Assembly (NCBI RefSeq): GCF_001499965.1
Contig: NZ_LQIT01000039.1
Span: 1 to 55,758 of the forward strand
Source: Mycobacterium sp. GA-2829
GTDB taxonomy: Bacteria; Actinomycetota; Actinomycetes; Mycobacteriales; Mycobacteriaceae
Direction of reading: 5' to 3'
Length of the DNA: 55,758 nt
Positions within the stretch are counted from its first letter, which is position 1. Every line of letters starts with the position of its first letter. A program made the position numbers and the translations under genes. The notes beneath the pieces are model-generated. The model searched no databases. It worked only from the letters and a program-made list of their open reading frames with translations, and had not been told where the DNA came from. Positions 15,574 to 24,133 of the stretch are shown in pieces.

Positions 15574-16355
15574 CACTTTCCTTTTCGCACAACGGGATTG
15601 GTGAGGGTGCCGATGTTCTCGACGGTGACCGACACGGTGTCGCCGTCGTCGATCGGGGCCACCCCTTCCGGAGTCCCGGTGAGGATGAGGTCGCCGGGCA
15701 GCAGGGTCATCACCGCCGAGATCCACTCCACGATCGCACCGATGTCGTGCATCATCAACGAGGTCCGACTGCGTTGCCGCACCTCCCCGTTGACCTCGGT
15801 GCGCAGTTCGAGATCCGACGGGTCGACGTCGGTGACGATCCACGGACCCACCGGACAGAAGGTGTCGTGGCCCTTGGCGCGGGTCCACTGGCCGTCCTGC
15901 TTCTGTTGATCACGGGCCGACACGTCGTTGGCGATCGTGTACCCGAGGATGTTCTCGGCCGCCCTGGCGGCGGGCACGTCCTTGCACGGCCGCCCGATCA
16001 CCACCGCCAGCTCACCCTCGAAGTGCACCGGGTTGGCGTTGGCGGGCAACTGGATCGGGATGTTGGGCCCGACGATCGCGGTGTTCGGTTTGAGGAAGAT
16101 CACCGGATCCGGGAAGTGGCCGCCGCCCATCTCCTCGATGTGGGCGGCGTAGTTCTTCCCGATGCAGACGACCTTGCTGGCCAGGATCGGCGCGAGCAGC
16201 CGCACATCGGCCAGCGGCCACGACCGGCCGGTGAACGTGGGGGTGCCGAAGGGGTGTTCGGCGATCTCCCGCACCACCGTGGCGGGATCGTCCGGGGCCC
16301 CCTCGACGCTGACGAAGGCGACCCCGTCGGGGCTGGCGATTCGACCGAGACGCAT
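15573..16355 (-). CDS. Fumarylacetoacetate hydrolase-family protein
   Basis: A 260-aa FAH-fold protein (Rv2993c position). The metal-binding segments KNYAAHIEEMG, FEGELAVVIG and YTIANDVSARDQQ carry the expected Glu/Asp ligands, and the C-terminal LILTGTPEGVAPI loop is intact. Relatives hydrolyse or decarboxylate 2-oxo acids from aromatic catabolism or act as oxaloacetate tautomerases; the substrate here is open. ATG 16355 lies 6 nt after TAGGCT (leaderless). It is translationally coupled to gltX. Confidence 0.9.
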   Translation of the reverse strand: MRLGRIASPDGVAFVSVEGAPDDPATVVREIAEHPFGTPTFTGRSWPLADVRLLAPILASKVVCIGKNYAAHIEEMGGGHFPDPVIFLKPNTAIVGPNIPIQLPANANPVHFEGELAVVIGRPCKDVPAARAAENILGYTIANDVSARDQQKQDGQWTRAKGHDTFCPVGPWIVTDVDPSDLELRTEVNGEVRQRSRTSLMMHDIGAIVEWISAVMTLLPGDLILTGTPEGVAPIDDGDTVSVTVENIGTLTNPVVRKGK

Positions 16356-16361
16356 GCCGCC

Positions 16362-16367
16362 AGCCTA
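16362..16367 (-). promoter_or_regulatory. -10 box for the FAH-gltX operon
   Basis: Minus-strand TAGGCT, 6 nt, then ATG 16355. It is likely the leaderless promoter for FAH, gltX and possibly the two tRNAs. Confidence 0.45.
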
Positions 16368-16370
16368 GTG

Positions 16371-17606
16371 TCAGGCGTCCGGGCCCCCGGCAAGCGCCGC
16401 CCGCAGGAACGGGGTGGAGTCCGGCAGCGACGCCAGCACCGTCCCGCTGTGGTCCTCGTCGGGATAGACCCGCAGCGTCACGTCCTCGCCGTTGGCGGTC
16501 AGCTGATCGTTGAGGGTCAGCGTCGAATTCGGCGGCACGTCGCGGTCGAGCAGCCCGACGCCGAGGAAGATCGGGCGGTCGTAACCGCTGACCGGGGTGC
16601 CCATGTAGGCGTCGAGCGCCTCGGCCGCATCCGGCAGGGACGCCAGCGGCGCGGAGAAGAACTGCGCCGGGTTCTGTCCGGCGAGCGCCTCGTCGAGTGC
16701 GGGTTTGCACAGCGTCTCGGCGAGTTCGGCGGCACGCAGGCCCTGCGGGCTCAGCACGCTGTCGACGTCGAGGTCGGGCCGGGCCTCGCGGAACGCCGCC
16801 AGGATGTAGGCGGCGTAGCTGTTGGCGGCCGGGCCGAGTTCGGGCGGCAGCGCCATATCGGGCGCCGCACGTGTGGCGACCTGTTCGATGTTGGCCGGGG
16901 TACCGGTGGCCACCACGCCGCGGTAGTCCAGTTCGCTGCCTGCACTGAACTCGGTGGCCCAGCGGGCGCTGCTGACCGCCGCGGCCCCGCCCTGGGACTG
17001 CCCGACGATCGCCCACTTCGGCGACAGCGGCAGCCCGAAGCCGTGCGCGGCCACCACGGAGTCGACGACGGCGCGGGCGGTGGACCGGCTGTTGAGGTAG
17101 CTCATCAGCCCGGGGGTCCCCAGCCCCGTGTAGTCGGTGGCCACGACGGCGTACCCCTGATCGAGCCAGTGCGTGAGGTACTCGTCGTCGCGGTCCGAAC
17201 GCGGCAGCGCCGAGGGGGTGCAGTCGTCGCCGAGACCGACCGTGCCGTGCGCCCACGCGACGGTCGGCCAGCCCCCTGCCGGCGGCGTGCCGTGCGGCAG
17301 GAAGACCGCCGCGGTGCTGACTGCGGGCGCGTCGTGCTGGTCGCGGGTCGCGTAGAGGATGCGGTAGGCCGCACCCGCCCCGAGTACCGACAGTTCCGGC
17401 GCCAGCGGCACCTCGCGGATCAGCGTGCCGGGCGCCGGGATCTCCCCGGTGTACGCCCGTGCGTCGAGCCCCGACCACTCCGGGGTGGCCGCCGACGCGG
17501 GGGCCGACGGCGCCGCCACGGCGAGGCCACATACCAGCAGCGCCACCGCGCCGACAGATCTCCAGATCACGCCCGACACCGTACGGGTCGTCACGACGAC
17601 GTCCAT
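16371..17606 (-). CDS. Secreted alpha/beta-hydrolase (secretory lipase-like)
   Basis: A 411-aa exported hydrolase. The N-terminal signal peptide has a hydrophobic core at about residues 15-32 and ends near PASAA. The mature part has VAWAHGTVGLGDDC (oxyanion-hole region) and the nucleophile elbow GQSQGG. A PDEDHSGT segment near the C-terminus supplies the acid and His. It resembles the LIP/secretory lipase family, acting on esters outside the cell. Several starts are possible (ATG 17606 or internal GTG codons); none has a strong ribosome site. It is divergent from the MFS gene. Confidence 0.82.
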   Translation of the reverse strand: MDVVVTTRTVSGVIWRSVGAVALLVCGLAVAAPSAPASAATPEWSGLDARAYTGEIPAPGTLIREVPLAPELSVLGAGAAYRILYATRDQHDAPAVSTAAVFLPHGTPPAGGWPTVAWAHGTVGLGDDCTPSALPRSDRDDEYLTHWLDQGYAVVATDYTGLGTPGLMSYLNSRSTARAVVDSVVAAHGFGLPLSPKWAIVGQSQGGAAAVSSARWATEFSAGSELDYRGVVATGTPANIEQVATRAAPDMALPPELGPAANSYAAYILAAFREARPDLDVDSVLSPQGLRAAELAETLCKPALDEALAGQNPAQFFSAPLASLPDAAEALDAYMGTPVSGYDRPIFLGVGLLDRDVPPNSTLTLNDQLTANGEDVTLRVYPDEDHSGTVLASLPDSTPFLRAALAGGPDA

Positions 17607-17657
17607 AATGTGGGACGAGAGTTCAAACATCTGGGATGCCCGTGTCACCATGGGCGT

Positions 17658-18860
17658 ATGACCACACCGGCGCTCGGGACGGCACGCCGTTGGTCGATGC
17701 TCGCGCTGGGTGTCGGGGCGACGATGTGCGCCAACGTCTTCATCTACGGTGCGGCGTTCCTGATCCCCACGCTGCACACCGAACGCGGCCTCGACCTCGC
17801 CGTCGCGGGCTTGATGTCGTCGATGCCGAGTTTCGGCATGGTGGTCACCCTGATCGCGTGGGGTTGGGTCGTCGACCGCAGCGGTGAACGCTTCGTGCTG
17901 ACCGCCGGCTCGGCGCTCACCGCGGCCGCGGCATTCGGCGCGGCCGCGGTGGATTCGCTTCCGGCCGTTGGCGCGTTGCTGTTCCTCGGCGGGATGGCCG
18001 CGGCCGGGAGCAATTCCGCCAGTGGCCGCCTGGTGGTCGGGTGGTTCCCGCCACATCAGCGGGGTCTGGTGATGGGCATCCGGCAGGCGTCGGTGCCGCT
18101 CGGCGTCGGCCTCGGCGCGCTGGTGATCCCCCGCTTGGCGCAGAGTCACGGCGTCGCGACCGCCCTGCTGTTCCCGGCGATCGTGTGCGCGGCGGCGGCG
18201 GTGCTGTGCCTGGTGGGCGTGCTCGACCCACCGCGACCCCCACGCGCCGAAGCCGCCGCCGAGGTGCTGGCCAACCCGTACCGCGGCGGGGCGGTGCTGT
18301 GGCGCATCCACGCCGTCTCGGTGCTGTTGGTCATCCCCCAGGCGGTGGTGTGGACGTTCACGTTGGTGTGGCTGATGTCCGAGCGCGGGTGGTCGGCGGC
18401 GTCGGCCGGCGCACTCGTGACGGTGGCCCAGATCCTCGGCGCCGGTGGCCGGGTCGGCGCGGGCTACCTGTCCGACCGGGTCGGCGACCGGTTGCGCCCG
18501 ATCCGCTGGATCGCCTGGGCGGCGGCCGGCGTGATGGCACTCGTCGCCGTCACCGATGCGCTGGGTTCCCCGGTCAGCGTCGCGCTGATGGTCGCCGCCT
18601 CGGTGATCACCGTGTCGGACAACGGGTTGGCGTTCACCGCGATCGCCGAGATCGCCGGGCCGTTCTGGAGTGGCCGCGCCCTTGGCACGCAGAACACCAG
18701 CCAGCATCTGGCCTCGGCCGCGTCCGCGCCGGTGTTCGGCGGGCTGATCGGGATCTTCGGATATCCGTTGGCATTCGGCTTGCTCGCGGTGCTGCCGCTG
18801 CTCGCACTGCCGCTCGTTCCGGTCACACCGGAGGCCGCGGTCAGGCCTGCTCGAGATTGA
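17658..18860 (+). CDS. MFS transporter
   Basis: A 400-aa major facilitator superfamily protein with about 12 hydrophobic segments. The loop between helices 2 and 3 reads GWVVDRSGERFVL, matching the MFS G-x3-D-R-x-G-R motif, and a similar loop YLSDRVGDRLRP lies in the second half. It is at the Rv2994 position. The substrate is unknown. Its 3' end overlaps the convergent marR-type gene by 20 nt. I chose ATG 17658, which gives a short cytoplasmic N-terminus before helix 1. Confidence 0.87.
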   Translation: MTTPALGTARRWSMLALGVGATMCANVFIYGAAFLIPTLHTERGLDLAVAGLMSSMPSFGMVVTLIAWGWVVDRSGERFVLTAGSALTAAAAFGAAAVDSLPAVGALLFLGGMAAAGSNSASGRLVVGWFPPHQRGLVMGIRQASVPLGVGLGALVIPRLAQSHGVATALLFPAIVCAAAAVLCLVGVLDPPRPPRAEAAAEVLANPYRGGAVLWRIHAVSVLLVIPQAVVWTFTLVWLMSERGWSAASAGALVTVAQILGAGGRVGAGYLSDRVGDRLRPIRWIAWAAAGVMALVAVTDALGSPVSVALMVAASVITVSDNGLAFTAIAEIAGPFWSGRALGTQNTSQHLASAASAPVFGGLIGIFGYPLAFGLLAVLPLLALPLVPVTPEAAVRPARD

Positions 18861-19275
18861 CCGCACACTCCGACAGCGCGCGGGTGAGCTGACGCCGCGC
18901 GGTGTCCGAGACGCCGCTCAGCATCGCGGCCTCGACGCCCGCCACCGCGGTGTGGGCGGCGGCCAACCGCCGCCGCCCCTGTGGGGTGACGTTGAGGGGC
19001 TGGGCACGACCGCCGTCGCGGCCCCCGGCCTCGTCGACGAGACCCGCCGACCGCAGGCCCGTCAGCACATCACGCAGGGACTGCCGCGTCACGAAGCACA
19101 GCCGCGCCAGCTCCGAGGCCGACGCGTCGGGATGGTCGGCGAGCGCCCGCAGCACCGAGTACTGGGCCATCGACAACCCGGTCGGCCGCAGGGCCGCATC
19201 GCACCGCCGCCGCAGCGCCTGCTGCACCCGCTTGACCAGATATCCGACCATCAACTCGGTTTCGGCCACACCCAT
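18841..19275 (-). CDS. MarR-family transcriptional regulator
   Basis: A 144-aa winged-helix regulator. LSMAQYSVLRALADHP, ASASELARLCFVTRQSLRDVLTGL (recognition helix) and GGRAQPLNVTPQGRRRL (wing) are in the standard MarR order. It is divergent from an antibiotic-biosynthesis-monooxygenase-domain gene, with two inverted repeats in the short space between, so it probably represses that gene and itself. The ligand is unknown. The 3' end overlaps the MFS gene. Confidence 0.9.
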   Translation of the reverse strand: MGVAETELMVGYLVKRVQQALRRRCDAALRPTGLSMAQYSVLRALADHPDASASELARLCFVTRQSLRDVLTGLRSAGLVDEAGGRDGGRAQPLNVTPQGRRRLAAAHTAVAGVEAAMLSGVSDTARRQLTRALSECAVNLEQA

Positions 19276-19277
19276 GA

Positions 19278-19296
19278 CAGGAACCTTACATTCCTG
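19278..19296. promoter_or_regulatory. Inverted repeat 1 in the marR/monooxygenase intergenic region
   Basis: CAGGAA (19278-19283) and TTCCTG (19291-19296) are separated by 7 nt just upstream of the marR-type start. The half-site overlaps in sequence with the second repeat (both contain CAGGAA), suggesting two copies of one operator. Confidence 0.5.
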
Positions 19297-19302
19297 CTAG
19301 AT

Positions 19303-19318
19303 TGTCAGGAACCTGACA
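19303..19318. promoter_or_regulatory. Inverted repeat 2 (probable MarR operator)
   Basis: TGTCAGG-AA-CCTGACA is a 7-bp inverted repeat with a 2-nt centre, typical in size for MarR operators. It lies 16 nt upstream of the monooxygenase start and would overlap its promoter or ribosome region. Confidence 0.6.
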
Positions 19319-19333
19319 TACCGGGAGGAACAG

Positions 19334-19660
19334 ATGACCCGCATCGACGCGCACAGTCCCTACGCGACCCTGATCAACGTCTTCACCGTCGAACCCGCCA
19401 ACGCCACCGCGCTGGTCGAGCTGCTCGACCAGGCCACCGAGGAGGTCATGCGACACCAGGACGGGTTCCGCACGGCCAACCTCCACCTCAGCGCCGACCG
19501 GACCAGGGTGGTCAATTACGCGCAGTGGGACAGCCCGGAGGCCTACCAGCGCATGCTCGCCGACCCGGTGGCGCGCGAACACATGGGCCGGGCCGCCGCA
19601 CTCGCGATCGGATTCGACCCGCACCTCTACACCGTCGAAGCGGTGCACGCCGTGCGTTAG
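19334..19660 (+). CDS. Antibiotic biosynthesis monooxygenase-domain protein
   Basis: A 108-aa single ABM (dimeric alpha-beta barrel) domain. TLINVFTVEPANATALVELL, FRTANLHLSADRTRVVNYAQWDS and AYQRMLADP are the usual family segments. Such proteins act as small cofactor-free oxygenases, haem-binding or detoxification enzymes; which one applies cannot be told. GGGAGGAA lies 5-6 nt before ATG. It is divergent from the MarR gene and 9 nt upstream of the amidohydrolase, so the two are likely an operon under MarR control. Confidence 0.86.
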   Translation: MTRIDAHSPYATLINVFTVEPANATALVELLDQATEEVMRHQDGFRTANLHLSADRTRVVNYAQWDSPEAYQRMLADPVAREHMGRAAALAIGFDPHLYTVEAVHAVR

Positions 19661-19669
19661 GTTGTCGGC

Positions 19670-20899
19670 GTGGAACCCCTGCTGCTGCACAACGCCACGC
19701 TCATCGACGGCACGGGCGCGGCACCGCTGCCCGACGCCGCGGTGCTCGTCGCCGACGGCCGCATCCAATGGGCGGGAACCGCGTCCGGGGCGCCTTCGGT
19801 TGAGGCGACCCGAATCGACCTCGGCGGCAACACGATCTGCCCCGGGTTCTTCGACTGCCATGTGCACTTCAGCCTGCCCGGCGCGGGGGCGCCGCCGCTC
19901 GACCGGGCGCTCAATCCCCCGTCGTACCAGTACTTCCAGTTGATCGACCGGTTACGCGTCACGCTGCACAACGGCGTGACCACCGCCCGCGACCTGATGG
20001 GAATCGACGCCGGGGTCCGCAACGCCGTCGCCCACGGCCTGATCGAGGGCCCCCGGTTGCTGGTGGCGATCAACATGATGAGCCAGACCTGCGGGCACGC
20101 CGACTTCCATCTCCCGTCCGGCATCGACCTGACGCCGCTGATCGGGGGCTCGCTGGTCGACACCGTCGACGAAGCCCGCAGGCGCACCCGCGAACTCATC
20201 GCAGCGGGCGCCGACGTCATCAAGGTGGCCACCAGCGGTGGGGTCTCCTCCCCCAGCGACCAACCCGAATGGCTGGGCATGCGCCGGGAACTCATCGCCG
20301 CGGTGGTCGAGGAGGCCGGGGCCTACGGCCACAAACGCGTCGCCGCGCACGCGATCGGGTACGCCGGCATCCAGGCGGCCGTCGAGGCGGGCGTCACCAG
20401 CGTCGAACACGGCTACCAACTCGACGACGCACTGCGTCAGAAGATGGTCGACGACGGCATCTTCCTCGTTCCCACCCTGCTGGAGACCATGGCCGACGTG
20501 ACCTCGTCCCCCGCCGGTCAGGCCAAGAGCGCCCACTGGCACACCGTCGCTCACGAGTCGATCGGTGCCTCGGTCGCCGCGGGCGTGAAGATCGCCGTCG
20601 GCACCGACGCCGGGCTGAGCCCCGCCCACGGCACGAACCTGAAGGAACTCGGACTGCTGGTGCGCTTCGGCGGCCTCACCCCGATGCAGGCGATCGTCGC
20701 GGGCACTTCGACATCGGCCGAATTGTGCGGTCTGGCAGACGAATTGGGCACGGTGGCGGCGGGCAAACTCGCCGACCTGGTGATTGTGCGGGGCGATCCA
20801 CTGGCCGACATCGACGCGGTCGGCGAGCCCGACAACATCCTGTTGGTGCTCAAAGAGGGCCGCGTGGCGATCGACCGTGCGGGGTTGCTGCCGTCCTAG
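19670..20899 (+). CDS. Amidohydrolase-family protein (imidazolonepropionase/prolidase-like)
   Basis: A 409-aa metal-dependent hydrolase of the amidohydrolase superfamily. The metal-site motifs appear in order: HVHFSL (first pair of His), DVIKVATSGG (Lys that is carbamylated in binuclear members), HAIGYAG, VEHGYQLD and GTDAGLSP (catalytic Asp). Close relatives cleave Xaa-Pro dipeptides or carbamates such as ochratoxin-type amides; the substrate here is unknown. GTG 19670 is 9 nt after the monooxygenase stop. The 3' end overlaps the convergent membrane-protein gene by 50 nt. Confidence 0.88.
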   Translation: MEPLLLHNATLIDGTGAAPLPDAAVLVADGRIQWAGTASGAPSVEATRIDLGGNTICPGFFDCHVHFSLPGAGAPPLDRALNPPSYQYFQLIDRLRVTLHNGVTTARDLMGIDAGVRNAVAHGLIEGPRLLVAINMMSQTCGHADFHLPSGIDLTPLIGGSLVDTVDEARRRTRELIAAGADVIKVATSGGVSSPSDQPEWLGMRRELIAAVVEEAGAYGHKRVAAHAIGYAGIQAAVEAGVTSVEHGYQLDDALRQKMVDDGIFLVPTLLETMADVTSSPAGQAKSAHWHTVAHESIGASVAAGVKIAVGTDAGLSPAHGTNLKELGLLVRFGGLTPMQAIVAGTSTSAELCGLADELGTVAAGKLADLVIVRGDPLADIDAVGEPDNILLVLKEGRVAIDRAGLLPS

Positions 20900-21449
20900 G
20901 CGGAAGCACCATCAGCGCGGCGGCCAGAAAACACAGCGCCCCGACGAACGTTCCGCTGTTGGCGAGCAGCGCGTCCGCGGTGACACCGGACCCGGTGACG
21001 AACGCGCCCACCGCCGACACCCCGAACGCCACACACCCGATCATGTTGACCCACTGGGCCTGCCACACCCGCGAACGCGCGGTCGCCGTCACCGCTGCGA
21101 TCCCGAGCGCGCCGCTGACCAGGAACGCCGCCGAACCCGTCGCGTCGGGCGCCCACACCAGATGACGCTCCGCACTGACCGCATGCGCCCACACCGCCGC
21201 CCCGGTACTCACGTTGAACAGCAGCGTGCCCATGAACTGTGTTGCCGCCGAACCGTATTCGAGACGCGTCCCGGCGCGGGCGCCGGTGAGCTGAAGCCAC
21301 GCGGCAGTGGTGAAGAAGAACGATCCGGCGAAGCACAACGCGTTGGCCGCGCCGGCCCCGGCCACGGCGGCGAAGCCGGGCACGGTGGCCAGCGCGAACA
21401 GCGCGGAGCCGATCGCGAACAGCCAGCACTGCCGCGCCGGCGTCGTCAC
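20850..21449 (-). CDS. Polytopic membrane protein of unknown function
   Basis: A 199-aa protein with about six hydrophobic segments (near residues 7-25, 33-52, 70-88, 107-125, 133-153 and 160-180) and a basic C-terminal tail. I do not recognise a family with confidence. GTG 21449 directly follows the leuB TAG with no gap, so it is probably translated from the serA-leuB message. The distal 50 nt overlap the amidohydrolase gene on the other strand, and the last 15 or so residues may be poorly constrained. Confidence 0.7.
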   Translation of the reverse strand: MTTPARQCWLFAIGSALFALATVPGFAAVAGAGAANALCFAGSFFFTTAAWLQLTGARAGTRLEYGSAATQFMGTLLFNVSTGAAVWAHAVSAERHLVWAPDATGSAAFLVSGALGIAAVTATARSRVWQAQWVNMIGCVAFGVSAVGAFVTGSGVTADALLANSGTFVGALCFLAAALMVLPPRTAATPHGRSPRGPL

Positions 21450-22460
21450 CTACAGCAGACCGACGATCCGGTCACCGACGGCGGTGGTGCCGAGCTTCTC
21501 GTCGCCGCGGCCGGCCAGGTGCGCCTCCACCGCCTTGTCGACGCGGGCGGCGGCGTCGGTCTCGCCGACGTGGGCCAGCAGCAGGGCCACCGACATGATC
21601 GCCGCGGTCGGATCCGCGATGCCCTGCCCGGCGATGTCCGGGGCGCTGCCGTGCACCGGTTCGAACATCGACGGGTTGGTGCGCGTGGCGTCGATGTTGC
21701 CGCTGGCGGCCAGCCCGATCCCGCCGCACACCGCGGCGGCCAGGTCGGTGACGATGTCGCCGAACAGGTTGTCGGTGACGATGACGTCGAACCGGCCCGG
21801 ATCGGTGACGATGTGGATCATCGCGGCATCGACGTGCTGGTAGGCGATCTCGACGTCGGGGTACTGCTCGGCCACTTCCTGCACGGTGCGCCACCACAGC
21901 GCGCCGGCGAAGGTCAGCACGTTGTTCTTGTGCACCAGGGTCAGGTGCTTGCGGCGCTGCTGGGCGCGGCGGAACGCGTCCTCGACCACCCGGCGCACGC
22001 CGAACGCGGTGTTCAGGCTGACCTCGGTGGCCACCTCGTTGGGGGTGCCGACGCGGATCGCGCCGCCGGTGCCGGTGTAGGGCCCCTCGGTACCCTCGCG
22101 CACCACGACGAAGTCGATCTCGGGGTTACCGGCCAGCGGACCGGTGACGCCGGGATAGAGCTTGGCCGGCCGCAGGTTGATGTGGTGGTCCAGCGCGAAC
22201 CGGGTGCGCAGCAGCAGACCCCGTTCGAGCACCCCGCTGGGCACCGACGGATCACCGATGGCGCCCAACAGGATCGCATCGTGGGATTTGAGCTCCTCGA
22301 GCACCGAATCGGGCAGGATCTCGCCGGTCGCGTGGTAGCGCCGGGCGCCGAGGTCGTAACTCGTCTTCTCGACGTCGGGCAGCACCGCGTCGAGCACCTT
22401 GACGGCCTCGCCGATCACCTCGGGTCCGATACCGTCACCCGCGACGATGGCCAGTTTCAT
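21450..22460 (-). CDS. leuB: 3-isopropylmalate dehydrogenase
   Basis: LeuB, 336 aa, oxidatively decarboxylates 3-isopropylmalate to 2-oxoisocaproate with NAD. MKLAIVAGDGIGPEV, REGTEGPYTG, VHKNNVLTFAG and the metal site NLFGDIVTDLAA are all present. ATG 22460 matches the family start. A GTG at 22469 that overlaps the serA stop codon as GTGA would add three residues and couple translation. It follows serA on the minus strand (Rv2996c-Rv2995c order). Confidence 0.96.
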   Translation of the reverse strand: MKLAIVAGDGIGPEVIGEAVKVLDAVLPDVEKTSYDLGARRYHATGEILPDSVLEELKSHDAILLGAIGDPSVPSGVLERGLLLRTRFALDHHINLRPAKLYPGVTGPLAGNPEIDFVVVREGTEGPYTGTGGAIRVGTPNEVATEVSLNTAFGVRRVVEDAFRRAQQRRKHLTLVHKNNVLTFAGALWWRTVQEVAEQYPDVEIAYQHVDAAMIHIVTDPGRFDVIVTDNLFGDIVTDLAAAVCGGIGLAASGNIDATRTNPSMFEPVHGSAPDIAGQGIADPTAAIMSVALLLAHVGETDAAARVDKAVEAHLAGRGDEKLGTTAVGDRIVGLL

Positions 22461-22465
22461 CGATG

Positions 22466-24052
22466 TCACGACAGATCCACCACTTCCAGTCTCTTGGCGT
22501 CGACCGCCTCGGCGATCGCGGTCCGCACGTCGGCGGGAACGTCACGATCGAGGCGCAGCAGGATCGTGGCACCGGGACCCTCGGCGTCCTCGCTGAGCTG
22601 CGCGGCGTGGATGTTGACGTCCGCACCGCCGAGCAGCGTGCCGATCTTGCCGAGCGCACCGGGCTGATCGATGTAGTTGACGATCAGGTTCACGCCCTCG
22701 GCGCGCAGATCGAAGTTGCGGCCGTTGATCTGGACGACCTTCTGGACCTGCTGCGGTCCGGTCAGGGTGCCCGCCACGTTGGTCACCGAACCGTCGGAGC
22801 CGACCGCCCGCACGTCGACGACACTGCGGTGGTTGGGGCTCTCCGACGCGGTCGTGATCTCGGCCTGCACTCCGCGCTCGGCGGCCAGTGCGGGCGCGTT
22901 GACGAACGTCACCTGCTGATCGGTCACCGTGGAGAACAGCCCGCGCAGCGCCGAGAGCCGCAGCACCTCGACCTCTTCGGAGGCGAGCTCACCACAGACC
23001 CGCACCGACAGCGTGGTCGTCGGCTCGGTGGCCAGCGTGCCGGCGAGCAGCCCGAGCTTGCGGACCAGATCCAGCCACGGCGCCACCTCCTCGCCGACGG
23101 CACCGCCGCCGACGTTGACCGCGTCGGGGACGAACTCTCCGGCCAGCGCCAAGCGCACGCTCGCCGCGACGTCGGTGCCCGCACGGTCCTGGGCCTCGGC
23201 GGTCGACGCCCCCAGATGAGGGGTGACGACGACCTGCGGCAGCTCGAACAGCGGGCTGTCGGTGCACGGTTCGGTGGAGAACACGTCGAGGCCCGCGGCG
23301 CGGACGTGCCCGCTGCTGACGGCGTCGGCCAGCGCCTGCTCGTCGATCAGGCCGCCGCGCGCCGCGTTGACGATGATCACGCCGGGTTTGGTCTTGGCCA
23401 GCGCCTCGCGGCCGATCAGCCCCGCGGTCTCCGGCGTCTTGGGCAGATGCACCGAGATGAAGTCGGCGCGCTCCAGCAGCTCGTCGAGGGTGAGCAGTTC
23501 GATGCCCAGCTGCGCGGCGCGCGCGTGCGAGACGTAGGGGTCGTAGGCCACCACGTGGGTGCCGAACGCGGCCAGTCGCGCGGCCACCAGCTGGCCGATG
23601 CGGCCCAGCCCGACGACGCCGACGGTCTTGCCGAAGATCTCGGTGCCCGAGAACGACGACCGCTTCCAGGTCTTCTCGCGCAGCGTCGCGTCGGCGGCCG
23701 GCACCTGACGTGCGGCCGAAAGCAGCAGGGCGATCGCGTGTTCGGCGGCGCTGTGGATGTTCGACGTCGGCGCGTTGACGACGAGCACACCGCGTGCGGT
23801 GGCGGCGTCGACGTCGACGTTGTCGAGCCCGACGCCCGCGCGGGCAACGATCTTGAGTTTGGGGGCGGCGGCCAACACCTCGGCGTCGACGGTGGTCGCC
23901 GAGCGGACCAGCAGGGCTTCGGCCTCGGGGACGGCGGCGAGCAGTTTCTCGCGATCCGGACCGTCCACCCAGCGCACCTCGACCTGGTCACCGAGGGCGG
24001 CGACGGTGCTCTCCGCGAGCTTGTCGGCTATCAGTACAACAGGAAGACTCAC
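22466..24052 (-). CDS. serA: D-3-phosphoglycerate dehydrogenase
   Basis: SerA, 528 aa, is the long mycobacterial-type enzyme that makes 3-phosphohydroxypyruvate, the first step of serine synthesis. The Rossmann motif GLGRIGQLVAARL is at about residue 146, and the catalytic region INAARGGLIDEQAL-like and GLDVFSTEP follow. An allosteric substrate-binding domain (about residues 318-452) and a C-terminal ACT domain (about 455-528) for serine feedback complete it. GTG 24052 lies 6 nt after TAGGCT, consistent with a leaderless mRNA. Confidence 0.97.
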   Translation of the reverse strand: MSLPVVLIADKLAESTVAALGDQVEVRWVDGPDREKLLAAVPEAEALLVRSATTVDAEVLAAAPKLKIVARAGVGLDNVDVDAATARGVLVVNAPTSNIHSAAEHAIALLLSAARQVPAADATLREKTWKRSSFSGTEIFGKTVGVVGLGRIGQLVAARLAAFGTHVVAYDPYVSHARAAQLGIELLTLDELLERADFISVHLPKTPETAGLIGREALAKTKPGVIIVNAARGGLIDEQALADAVSSGHVRAAGLDVFSTEPCTDSPLFELPQVVVTPHLGASTAEAQDRAGTDVAASVRLALAGEFVPDAVNVGGGAVGEEVAPWLDLVRKLGLLAGTLATEPTTTLSVRVCGELASEEVEVLRLSALRGLFSTVTDQQVTFVNAPALAAERGVQAEITTASESPNHRSVVDVRAVGSDGSVTNVAGTLTGPQQVQKVVQINGRNFDLRAEGVNLIVNYIDQPGALGKIGTLLGGADVNIHAAQLSEDAEGPGATILLRLDRDVPADVRTAIAEAVDAKRLEVVDLS

Positions 24053-24058
24053 CCGGTC

Positions 24059-24064
24059 AGCCTA
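24059..24064 (-). promoter_or_regulatory. -10 box for leaderless serA
   Basis: Minus-strand TAGGCT, 6 nt, then GTG 24052 of serA. Confidence 0.45.
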
Positions 24065-24133
24065 AAGGTCGCTAGTTTCGGAGCCTCGGGCAGGATACGG
24101 GCAATTGCGCCGACGCGGGAGGTCATCGACAAA

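Noticed and set aside
15522..18860. Open frame of 1112 codons with the MFS gene at its end
   Set aside because: Only the part from 17658 has MFS helices; the upstream part is antisense to FAH and the lipase.
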